From assembly GCA_003159055.1 (NCBI GenBank), contig PMLH01000154.1, positions 202 to 7,480 of the forward strand: a stretch of DNA of 7,279 nt. The letters run 5' to 3'. The notes beneath the pieces are model-generated. The model saw only the letters and a list, made by a program, of their open reading frames with translations, did not search any database and was not told the origin of the DNA. Below, in pieces: positions 1 through 6,183 of this stretch. Position 1 is the first letter of the stretch; each line of letters starts with the position of its first letter. This DNA comes from Myxococcales bacterium (GTDB lineage Bacteria; Myxococcota; Polyangia; Fen-1088). The translations under genes were made by a program, and so were the position numbers.

Positions 1-128
1 TGCTTACGTAGCTTGCCCCCGAGGTGCGCCAACACTTGATGGCCGTTTTCGAGCTCGATCCGGAAGTTGCCCGCGGGCAAGACTTCGATCACTCGTCCTT
101 GAAACTCTATGTGCTCTTCTCGACCCAT
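1..128 (-). CDS. infA: Translation initiation factor IF-1, N-terminal part (cut by window edge)
   Basis: Reading the minus strand from the ATG at 128-126 gives 42 codons beginning [20 protein letters not shown] and continuing through [13 protein letters not shown] and GGKLRK to the window edge. This is the N-terminal OB-fold of IF-1, which binds the A site of the 30S subunit during initiation. The motifs are the hallmark of the family, whose proteins are usually about 72 residues, so roughly the last 30 are outside the window. No other ATG or GTG exists in frame before a stop (TGA, read at 167-165), so the start is fixed. The bases just upstream are pyrimidine-rich (CTCTCTCTCCCCG) with no Shine-Dalgarno, which is unusual beside its neighbours. 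It is divergent from the cardiolipin synthase gene. The product is certain; how it is initiated is not. Confidence 0.93.
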   Translation of the reverse strand, partial: MGREEHIEFQGRVIEVLPAGNFRIELENGHQVLAHLGGKLRK

Positions 129-228
129 CGGGGAGAGAGAGGCTACTCGCTCGTCCGTCGCTGGTCAAATCGAGAATGCACAATCGACAATTCACTCACT
201 TGCCCTGCTGATACACTCGGGGACAGCC
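129..228. promoter_or_regulatory. Divergent intergenic region between infA and cls
   Basis: This 100-base stretch should hold the promoters of both divergent genes. Its middle (about 165-215) is richer in A and T than the surroundings. Facing infA, a TTGACC (read at 168-163) lies 17 bases from TAGCCT (145-140), a weak -35/-10 pair that would give a very short leader. Facing cls, TCGACA (184-189) resembles a -35, but no convincing -10 follows at normal spacing. These are matches by eye only. Confidence 0.35.
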
Positions 229-1398
229 TTGTCCCGCCCCACGCCCATACGTATTCCGGCGGAAGCCCTTGCGACCATCGAGGAGCCCGAGGCTCTGGTC
301 GGGGGCAACAGCGTGCGTCTCTTGCGCAACGGCAGCGAAGCGTTCCCGGCGTGGCTGGCTGCTATTGACGGCGCAGGCGCCCGAATCTCCCTTGAGATGT
401 ACATCTTCAACGACGACGCCATCGGGCGGCGCTTCGCCGACGCCCTTGGCAGGGCAGCAGGTCGCGGGGTGGAGGTCCGCGTGCTGTACGATTCGGTCGG
501 CTGCCGCCACAACTCGCCTGTGTTCTTCGAAAACATGCGTCAGGCGGGCGTCAGGGTCATGCCCTATCACCCATACCGATTTTGGCGCCCCCATTTCTGG
601 ACCCTGATTCGTCGCAATCATCGCAAGACCTTGGTCTGCGACGGTACGGTCGCATTCACGGGTGGCATTAACATCTCGGACCACTGGACGTCGCCGAGCG
701 AAGGTGGCTGGGGATGGCACGACGCTGCGATCGAGGTGCGCGGCCCTGCCGTGCCAGCCATCGAGGCCGTGTTCCTACGCACCTGGAACTGGCGGGTGAA
801 GAGGCGCATGCGTCTTCCGGCCAAGCGGCTCGGAAAATCGGCGGCCACAGGTGACGCCCCGCTCGTGGTGATCTCCAACCGCGAGGTTCTCGACCGCTTC
901 GCCATCCGCCGGGCAGCGCTGCATGCCATCCGTGCGAGCAAGCGCAGGATCTACCTCGCCAGTCCGTATTTTCTGCCAGATCCGGGGTTCATCCGCAGCC
1001 TGGCCACGGCAGTGTCTCGCAAGGTGGACGTCAGGATCCTGGTTCCCAAGCAAAGCGACTCCACCGCGGTCGACCTGGCCTCACGCGCGACTTTTGGCAC
1101 TCTCTTGCAAGCCGGCATTCGCATCTTCCAGCATCACCCGGTCGTGCACACCAAGGCGCTGGTGGTGGACGACGACTTCGTCTCCGTCGGCAGCTACAAC
1201 TTCGACCACCGTTCGCTAGCTTACAACCTGGAAATGGTGGTCAACGTGCTCGACCGTGAGCTCAACGGACAAGTGGCCGACATGCTGGAGGCCGATATGC
1301 GAGCCGGGCACGCCATTGACTGGGCGATGTTTCGCCGCCGTTCGTTGCTGGTGCGCATGCTCGAGCGCATCGCCTATGGCTTCCGCCACTGGTTCTGA
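229..1398 (+). CDS. cls: Cardiolipin synthase, ClsB-like (phospholipase D superfamily, two HKD motifs)
   Basis: This enzyme makes cardiolipin by transferring a phosphatidyl group through a phosphohistidine-type intermediate at the inner membrane. From the TTG at 229 it is 389 residues. HKD motif 1 is HRKTLVCD (H131, K133, D138) followed by FTGGINIS. HKD motif 2 is HTKALVVD (H307, K309, D314) followed by VGSYNFDHRS. Both triads are complete. The N-terminal block SVRLLRNGSEAF...ARISLEMYIF matches the start of ClsB-type synthases, and no N-terminal membrane helices are present, unlike ClsA. Start choice: an ATG at 109 would give 429 residues but overlaps the divergent infA start and adds non-family sequence. 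The TTG at 229 has GGGGA just upstream and fits family length better. It converges on xth, leaving 4 bases between stop codons. Another phosphatidyltransferase of the PLD superfamily remains possible. Confidence 0.88.
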   Translation: MSRPTPIRIPAEALATIEEPEALVGGNSVRLLRNGSEAFPAWLAAIDGAGARISLEMYIFNDDAIGRRFADALGRAAGRGVEVRVLYDSVGCRHNSPVFFENMRQAGVRVMPYHPYRFWRPHFWTLIRRNHRKTLVCDGTVAFTGGINISDHWTSPSEGGWGWHDAAIEVRGPAVPAIEAVFLRTWNWRVKRRMRLPAKRLGKSAATGDAPLVVISNREVLDRFAIRRAALHAIRASKRRIYLASPYFLPDPGFIRSLATAVSRKVDVRILVPKQSDSTAVDLASRATFGTLLQAGIRIFQHHPVVHTKALVVDDDFVSVGSYNFDHRSLAYNLEMVVNVLDRELNGQVADMLEADMRAGHAIDWAMFRRRSLLVRMLERIAYGFRHWF

Positions 1399-1402
1399 AG
1401 TC

Positions 1403-2170
1403 TTACTTGAACTCGGCGATGACCGGGGCGTGATCCGACGGTTCCTTCCCCTTGCGTGCGTTGCGGTCGATGCTCACAGACGTGCAGCGTGCCGCCAGCG
1501 GGGCCGAGCACAAGATCATGTCGATTCGCAGTCCGAGATTCCTCGGGAAGCCCAGCTGCCGATAGTCCCACCAGCTGTACTGCCCCGCTTCCTGGTGGTG
1601 CAGGCGAAAGGCGTCCGTGAGCCCCCAATTGCAGACCTTGGCCAGGGCGGCCCGCTCGTCTGGGTGGCACAGGACCTGGTCTTTCCAAGCCGCTGGGTCG
1701 TACACGTCCCGGTCTTCTGGCGCAACATTCAGGTCGCCGCACAGAGCGAGCGGTGCGGCGGCATCGGCGCTGGTTTCCAGCCAGCGGCGCCATCGTCCAA
1801 GCCACTCCAACTTGTAACGGAACTTTTCCGACCCAACCTCTTGCCCGTTTGGCACATAGACGGTGCCGACTTTCAAGTCGTCAACCTCTGCCACCAGGAA
1901 ACGCGCCTGCCCGTCATCGCCCCCATCACCAAACCCCTTGACCGGATGGAGCATCGGCTCGCGGCCGAGCAGCGCGACCCCGTTGTAGGTCTTTTGCCCA
2001 TGACACAACGCGTGATATCCCACCGATTCCAGCTCGTCGCGCGGAAATGCGTCGTCTTCGACCTTGGTTTCCTGCAGGCACAGGACATCCGGCTGATGCT
2101 CGCCGACCCAAGCAATGACGCGGTCCAGCCGTTTGCGAATGGAGTTGACGTTCCAGGTGGCTATCTTCAT
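1403..2170 (-). CDS. xth: Exodeoxyribonuclease III (AP endonuclease, Xth family)
   Basis: The enzyme is a Mg-dependent 3'-5' exonuclease and apurinic/apyrimidinic endonuclease of base-excision repair. The 255-residue protein is full length for the exonuclease-endonuclease-phosphatase fold family. Visible active-site elements are N7 in TWNVNS, E34 in LQETK (metal ligand), Y105 in YVPNG, D146 and N148 in GDLNVAPED, D217 in RIDMIL, and D246-H247 in PSDHAPV. All are intact, so it should be active. The ATG start is preceded by GAGGT at four bases. It is divergent from the rpiB fusion gene with a 23-base gap and convergent with cls with a 4-base gap, so its promoter probably overlaps the first codons of the rpiB gene and no separate terminator fits downstream. 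The plus-strand open frames across it are shadows. Confidence 0.96.
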   Translation of the reverse strand: MKIATWNVNSIRKRLDRVIAWVGEHQPDVLCLQETKVEDDAFPRDELESVGYHALCHGQKTYNGVALLGREPMLHPVKGFGDGGDDGQARFLVAEVDDLKVGTVYVPNGQEVGSEKFRYKLEWLGRWRRWLETSADAAAPLALCGDLNVAPEDRDVYDPAAWKDQVLCHPDERAALAKVCNWGLTDAFRLHHQEAGQYSWWDYRQLGFPRNLGLRIDMILCSAPLAARCTSVSIDRNARKGKEPSDHAPVIAEFK

Positions 2171-2174
2171 TCTG

Positions 2175-2179
2175 ACCTC
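2175..2179 (-). promoter_or_regulatory. Ribosome binding site of xth
   Basis: GAGGT on the minus strand, four bases before the ATG at 2170-2168, supports that start. It lies back to back with the binding site of the divergent gene inside a 23-base intergenic gap. Confidence 0.6.
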
Positions 2180-2180
2180 G

Positions 2181-2187
2181 GGAGGGA
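2181..2187 (+). promoter_or_regulatory. Ribosome binding site deciding the GTG start of the rpiB fusion
   Basis: GGAGGGA sits six bases before the GTG at 2194. It decides the start, because the next codons encode RIYAGSDHAG, the exact N-terminus expected of RpiB. Confidence 0.75.
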
Positions 2188-2193
2188 GACGCC

Positions 2194-3783
2194 GTGAGAA
2201 TTTACGCGGGTAGTGATCACGCGGGATTTAGTCTACGCAAAACGGTGGTGGAGCGCTTGCGTGCGCAAGGAAAAGACGTCGTTGATCTGGGAACCGACTC
2301 CGACACCGCCTGCGACTACCCCGAGTTTGCGTACGCCGTGGCCAGCAAGGTGCGCAGCGAACCCGGCGCGGCCGGCATCCTGGTCTGCGCGACCGGACAG
2401 GGAATGGCGATGGCAGCCGGCAAGGTCCGTGGCATTCGCGCTGCGGTTCCATCCTCCATCGAAGGCGCCCGCCTGTCGCGCATCGACAACGACGCGAACG
2501 TGCTGTGTCTTGCGGGTCGCATGCTCAGTGAGACCGACGCCTGCGCGATGGTCGACACGTGGCTTTCGACCAACTTCGCTGGCGGACGCCATGCCCGGCG
2601 CATCGCCAAAGTCGCTGCCATCGAAACGGCGTCCGCAGTGGCGTTCATGACTGAAAGCGAACGGCTGCATCTTGCCGGGCGAGGTTTTCCAAGGAAGCTG
2701 TTCCAGCGTGACCCTTCGCTTTTCTCGCCTGATGGTTCGCTGCACGCGACCATCCGCAGCGATCTTGGTTGGGTTTCCTTGCCGCAGGAAATGGGCGGCA
2801 AGGTTCCGGAAATCCTCGCCTTTGCCGACCATGTGCGGCAGGCACGCCTGAAAGACGTGGTCCTCCTCTTAGATTCGGAGGAAGACTCGGCGATCGGCAG
2901 TGTCTGTCGCCTGTGGGGTACGTCGGGAATGCGCATGCACATCGCCCAAGCCCGCAGACCGGAATCGCTTGCAAGCATCGAAGAGATGGTTCACCTCGAG
3001 TCCACGCTTGTGCTCATCTACTCACCGGTGGCACGGATGGGCAAGGAGCTGCAGGGCGAAGAGCAGCGTCTGCGGTCGAAGATGATGGATCACCGGCTCG
3101 GCAATGCCCAGCGCACTGGGCAGCACTTTGCCGCCCTGACCATCTCGGGCAGCGACCTCGTGCAAGTGGCCGAATCGCACCGCTATGCGAAGGTCTTCTT
3201 GGATTCGATCAATGTCGACGGATGTTCCGCAGCGCTTGGTTTTGCCGGGCTGGTTCCCGCGGTGCTTGCGGGTCTGGATCCGGTGCGGCTGGTCGCACGA
3301 GCCAACGCGATGGCCGAAGCGTGCCGAGGCGAGCGGCTGGAAGACAATCCCGGAGCGAGCTTGGGCGTACTGCTCGGGGCGATGGCGAAGCACGGGCGAC
3401 ACAAACTGACGTTGCTGGCGTCGAAGTCGCTCGAACCGCTCGTGCGCTGGATTTCACTGCTCATGACGCGGGCGACTCACAAGGCCAGGCGGGGCATCGT
3501 GGTGATTGGCGACGAGCCGCTGCAATCAAGCTACCCGCCCGATCGCGTCTTCGTGCAGCTGCAGGCCCCCGACGATCCGTCGTCGATTCCACCGGAGTCA
3601 ATGGAAGCCCTGCACATCGCCGGGCAGCCGTACATCCAAATCGTCGTGCAAGACAAGCTGGAACTGGCCGCCGAGATCTTCCGTTGGCAGGTGGCCGCCG
3701 CCACCGCCGCTATCGTTCTCGAGGCAATCCCGTGTGAGCGGGCGCTGGGTGCAGGCGGCGATTCCGGCCAAGCAACCGCCTGA
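2194..3783 (+). CDS. rpiB: Ribose-5-phosphate isomerase B fused to a degenerate phosphoglucose-isomerase domain
   Basis: The protein is 529 residues from a GTG start. Residues 1-145 are an RpiB/LacAB domain, which interconverts ribose-5-phosphate and ribulose-5-phosphate: GSDHAG (D8, H9), VCATGQG (C65, T67), DNDANVL (N99) and GGRHARR (R132, H133, R136). Position 98 is Asp where RpiB normally has the ring-opening His, and the GTG loop is ATG. Residues about 165-515 follow the C-terminal half of bifunctional transaldolase/PGI proteins: LGWVSLP, ILAFADHVR, GLVPAVLAGLD, HKLTLLASKSLEPLVRWI, GDEPL, and AAEIFRWQVA. Expected catalytic and phosphate-binding residues are gone: GMGGSS reads LDSEEDS (226-232), SKSGTT reads SPVARM (277-282), GGR-S reads DGCSA (Cys344), and the AES-GK glutamate reads Arg426. 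No transaldolase domain is present. I infer a cytosolic isomerase carrying a PGI pseudoenzyme module, perhaps regulatory or structural. Domain identities are firm; activity of either half is uncertain. Confidence 0.9.
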   Translation: MRIYAGSDHAGFSLRKTVVERLRAQGKDVVDLGTDSDTACDYPEFAYAVASKVRSEPGAAGILVCATGQGMAMAAGKVRGIRAAVPSSIEGARLSRIDNDANVLCLAGRMLSETDACAMVDTWLSTNFAGGRHARRIAKVAAIETASAVAFMTESERLHLAGRGFPRKLFQRDPSLFSPDGSLHATIRSDLGWVSLPQEMGGKVPEILAFADHVRQARLKDVVLLLDSEEDSAIGSVCRLWGTSGMRMHIAQARRPESLASIEEMVHLESTLVLIYSPVARMGKELQGEEQRLRSKMMDHRLGNAQRTGQHFAALTISGSDLVQVAESHRYAKVFLDSINVDGCSAALGFAGLVPAVLAGLDPVRLVARANAMAEACRGERLEDNPGASLGVLLGAMAKHGRHKLTLLASKSLEPLVRWISLLMTRATHKARRGIVVIGDEPLQSSYPPDRVFVQLQAPDDPSSIPPESMEALHIAGQPYIQIVVQDKLELAAEIFRWQVAAATAAIVLEAIPCERALGAGGDSGQATA

Positions 3784-3796
3784 AATCGGCCAGCGT

Positions 3797-3811
3797 GTCC
3801 GATTGTCGGAC
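3797..3811 (+). other. Short perfect inverted repeat after the rpiB fusion
   Basis: GTCCGA, a TTG loop, and TCGGAC form a six-base-pair stem 13 bases after the stop codon. There is no T run behind it; instead the purine-rich GGAGAGAG follows. It is therefore a poor intrinsic terminator and could equally be a small leader structure for the next gene or chance. Confidence 0.35.
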
Positions 3812-3821
3812 GGAGAGAGTC

Positions 3822-3953
3822 GTGAAAAATCCGAAAGCTGCCTGGCTTTCAAGCAGGCACGGGAGTTGCTGTGCGGAGAGGCATGCGCACAGCCATCGTC
3901 CTTGCCCTCGCCCACGTCGCTTTCCTTGTTCCATCGCAGTCCGCACACGCTGA
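3822..3953 (+). CDS. Possible 43-residue leader ORF overlapping the exported-protein gene
   Basis: A GTG at 3822 preceded by GGAGAG at four bases opens a 43-codon frame starting VKNPKAAWLSS and ending at a TGA at 3951-3953, inside the signal-peptide region of the next gene but in a different frame. The ribosome binding site is as good as any nearby. The later residues are Arg, Cys, His and Pro rich, as expected for a shadow of GC-rich coding sequence. It may be a translated leader, or merely the residue of an older start for the downstream gene. No family recognised. Confidence 0.2.
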   Translation: MKNPKAAWLSSRHGSCCAERHAHSHRPCPRPRRFPCSIAVRTR

Positions 3954-5691
3954 CTGGCTTCCGGTTCTCTCGGGTCCGGTCACGAGGGTGGTGGCCGCCG
4001 GCAGACAGGCCGCTGCTCTTCGCAAACAGGAAGTTCTGATTTTGGGCGAAGATGGACGATTGCTCTCGCGCCTTTCCGAGACAGACGCCGCCTACGAGGA
4101 AAACCAAGGAGTGTCGGCAAAGCAAGCCGCTGAGCGGACGCTCGATCGGCTGGAGATTCCGGAGATCGACCGCGGCTCCGACTACACCGATGACTTGGTC
4201 GAAGACGAAAGCCGGCTGGGGCAGCGTCGTTCCTGGCGTGCGGCTCGCCGAACTGTGCCGACCCCTGTGACGGATTTTCCACCCGCTCTGTCAGCGAATG
4301 CCGTCGAAATCTGGATCGGCAACGGTCGCGGGCTATTCCGCCTCGGCGAGACGGGCGATTTGGCCTTGCGATTCGGCCGTGAATGGACTGGGCCGCGCAT
4401 CGCGGTCGCCAAGGATCGCATCGTCGTCGACAAGGGCACATCGCTCGCCCTGTTGTCGACGGGTGGTGTCGAACCTCGCTTCATCAAGCTGCCCTCGCCG
4501 ACACAGCATTTCTCGATTTCGCCGACTGGCAGACGCATGGCGTGGGCCAACGGAACCGCGATTCACATGGCCGGCGCGACTGGGAACGGCATCGTCGACG
4601 CCCCTGCGGTTGTGGTCGACCTTGCCTTCTGCGGGGAAACCCTGGTCGCACTGCTCTCTGCGGGCATCCTGGCGATTCCACCAGAAGGGCGCCGCGAGAT
4701 GAGAACCGCCCCACCCGGGGCGCGCAAACTGGTCTGTCCAGCCGGGCCTGCCATGCCCTGGCTTGCTCTGGCTCAAGATCTCTGGATGTCGTCCGATCAA
4801 GGTCAACAGTGGACGCCCGTCCCGATTCCCAACGGTCCGCCTCCGCTCGACGCGGCGGTCAGCGACCACCATGTCTGGCTGGCCACCAACGATGGCCTTT
4901 ACGCCTCCGTCGATGCAACCGTGACGGCCGATCTGCGCGGCGACACGACAAGGTCATCGAAGATGTCCCGTCATACGAGCCCGTCGTGGCTCGCGTGGCT
5001 GATGCCGAAGGTTTCGTTGCGCGCCGCCGCCACCCTCGCGCCGGCCGGACACAAGATCGAGGGCTTTGCCTTCGCTGCCTTTCCCCTCGGCGCACAGCCT
5101 CTGCCGGTCCAGTGCGTCGCACTGGATGGCGCGCCCGAACCGTCCGCACAACCAGCGCGCAGCGCACCTGCCGTCGAGCTACGCGACGCGGACGCGACTT
5201 GCCTCACGATGGCTCGGCGCAAGGCCGTGGAGTTGGCCTTGACTGAGCCCGAGCGTGCCCGTTCGTACGTAACGCGCGCAGGACATGCGGCATGGCTGCC
5301 CGAGCTGCGCGTTCTGGTCTCCAGGCGATACGGTCGCAGCGAGTCACTCGATGTCAACAACTCGTCGACAGCACTATCTTCCCCTCTTGGGATCGACACC
5401 GTAAATGACATACGATATGAGGCACGGGCCACATGGGACCTTGGCAAGCTGGTCTTCTCGACCGAGGAGCTGGCAGCCCAAGCCCAAGCCCTTCACATGG
5501 CAGAACTTCGGCGCGACATCGAAACGACGATCAACCGGCTGTACTTCGAACGCCGTCGGTTGCTCGCGACGTCCGCGGGAGATGGCCAAGGTCAAGGGCT
5601 TCGGCCGAAGGAAGTTGAAGCCGAATTGGATGCTATGTCGGCAGGTGCATTCGGAGCCTGCCTGTCCGAGAAGCCGGTAGGAGGACAATGA
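3871..5691 (+). CDS. Exported protein: propeller-like beta repeats plus half-TolC-like C-terminal domain
   Basis: I do not recognise a named family. The 606-residue protein has a Sec signal peptide: basic start, hydrophobic core at 8-20, and a likely cleavage after AHA27 before DWLPV. Residues 30-70 and 145-350 are short beta-repeat units such as WIGNGRGLFRLGETGDLALRF, LALAQDLWMSSDQGQQWTPV and HHVWLATNDGLYASVD, the style of YCF48/BNR-type propellers. A charged insert lies between (72-135). Residues 440-565 resemble one half of an outer-membrane efflux protein: CLTMARRKAVELALTEP, then AWLPELRVLVSRRYGR, a strand IRYEARATWDLGKLVF, and a long helix ending INRLYFERRRL. The end (580-595) reads EVEAELDAMSAGAF. 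I recall similar C-termini in Myxococcota hypothetical proteins. Start is GTG 3871 with GGGAG upstream; ATG 3883 is an alternative that keeps the signal peptide. Location is periplasm or outer membrane by inference. Confidence 0.85.
   Translation: MRRGMRTAIVLALAHVAFLVPSQSAHADWLPVLSGPVTRVVAAGRQAAALRKQEVLILGEDGRLLSRLSETDAAYEENQGVSAKQAAERTLDRLEIPEIDRGSDYTDDLVEDESRLGQRRSWRAARRTVPTPVTDFPPALSANAVEIWIGNGRGLFRLGETGDLALRFGREWTGPRIAVAKDRIVVDKGTSLALLSTGGVEPRFIKLPSPTQHFSISPTGRRMAWANGTAIHMAGATGNGIVDAPAVVVDLAFCGETLVALLSAGILAIPPEGRREMRTAPPGARKLVCPAGPAMPWLALAQDLWMSSDQGQQWTPVPIPNGPPPLDAAVSDHHVWLATNDGLYASVDATVTADLRGDTTRSSKMSRHTSPSWLAWLMPKVSLRAAATLAPAGHKIEGFAFAAFPLGAQPLPVQCVALDGAPEPSAQPARSAPAVELRDADATCLTMARRKAVELALTEPERARSYVTRAGHAAWLPELRVLVSRRYGRSESLDVNNSSTALSSPLGIDTVNDIRYEARATWDLGKLVFSTEELAAQAQALHMAELRRDIETTINRLYFERRRLLATSAGDGQGQGLRPKEVEAELDAMSAGAFGACLSEKPVGGQ
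5679..5684 (+). promoter_or_regulatory. Ribosome binding site of the PilZ gene inside the upstream coding end
   Basis: AGGAGG lies three bases before the ATG at 5688, within the last codons of the exported-protein gene. With the ATGA stop/start overlap it indicates translational coupling. Confidence 0.75.
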
Positions 5692-6149
5692 ACGGAGGCA
5701 ACGACGGATCGCGACGCTATCCGCGCTTTCAGGTCGACGTGCAGGCCGCCGTGCACGCCAGCAGCGGCCGCGGACTCGCGGCGCGAACCCGCGATCTTTC
5801 CCGATCCGGCATTTGCCTCATCACAACCGAGGCCTTGCCCTCTGGAGAAAGACTCACGGTCGAGCTGGTCCTCCTGATTGGCAGCAATTCAGAATCTGAG
5901 CCACTGCCCCTGCGCGCGCGCGTGGTCTGGTGCACGGCGATCGCCGACGCCTTCCAGATAGGTGCCATGTTCGATCGCCTGTCGTCCAAGGAATCGGGCT
6001 TTCTCGACATGTTTCTGCGCTACCTCGACGGTACCCTCCTGCCCGCGGGAGCCGAAATGGAAGGCATGGATGCTGCGGGGGGCGACGGCGAGACTGAAGA
6101 GGGCCCTCCATCGGTGTCGCCGGACGACAAGGACGATCCCTTCCGGTGA
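5688..6149 (+). CDS. PilZ-domain protein (c-di-GMP receptor) with acidic tail
   Basis: PilZ domains bind cyclic di-GMP and pass the signal to partner proteins in motility, exopolysaccharide or envelope functions. The 153-residue protein shows both binding motifs intact: RxxxR as R9-RYP-R13, and DxSxxG as D36-L-S38-R-S-G41. The beta-barrel core continues through LTVELVLL and LRARVVWC to FQIGAMFDRLS, and a helix (102-113) closes the domain. Residues 121-153 are an acidic, probably disordered tail (GDGETEEGPPSVSPDDKDD). No signal peptide or membrane segment, so it is cytosolic. It overlaps the stop of the exported-protein gene by ATGA, so the two are expected to be co-expressed. The 34-base gap to the converging dehydrogenase gene holds only a four-pair hairpin, with no clear terminator. 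Confidence 0.93.
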   Translation: MNGGNDGSRRYPRFQVDVQAAVHASSGRGLAARTRDLSRSGICLITTEALPSGERLTVELVLLIGSNSESEPLPLRARVVWCTAIADAFQIGAMFDRLSSKESGFLDMFLRYLDGTLLPAGAEMEGMDAAGGDGETEEGPPSVSPDDKDDPFR

Positions 6150-6183
6150 TAGGGAAGCCCTCGATTCTCGTGAACAGTGCAAG

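Noticed and set aside
4..195. 63-residue minus-strand open frame at the left edge
   Set aside because: It is out of frame with the unmistakable IF-1 coding sequence on the same strand.
2145..2173. TTGACG followed at 17 bases by CATTCT as a promoter for the rpiB fusion
   Set aside because: TTGACG is the reverse complement of codons for the invariant NVNS motif of Xth, so it is explained by coding constraint, and the -10 match is poor.
1256..2197. 313-residue plus-strand open frame
   Set aside because: It lies antisense to exodeoxyribonuclease III, whose active-site motifs are all intact on the minus strand; the product has no recognisable domain.
2640..2700. Frameshift or accidental read-through joining separate rpiB and pgi genes
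   Set aside because: The frame is open without any stop through the junction, and no ribosome site or plausible start codon for a separate PGI product stands out at the domain boundary.
2769..3737. 322-residue plus-strand open frame in a second frame
   Set aside because: It is a shadow of the PGI-like part of the fusion protein in another frame, rich in Arg, Gly and Ala as expected from GC-rich coding sequence.
4383..5246. 287-residue plus-strand open frame
   Set aside because: It is a shadow of the exported-protein gene; the composition is Arg/Gly-rich with no motif, while the competing frame has a signal peptide and beta repeats.
6151..6161. AGGG-AAG-CCCT hairpin as a terminator between pilZ and the dehydrogenase
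   Set aside because: The stem is only four pairs with no T run on either side.
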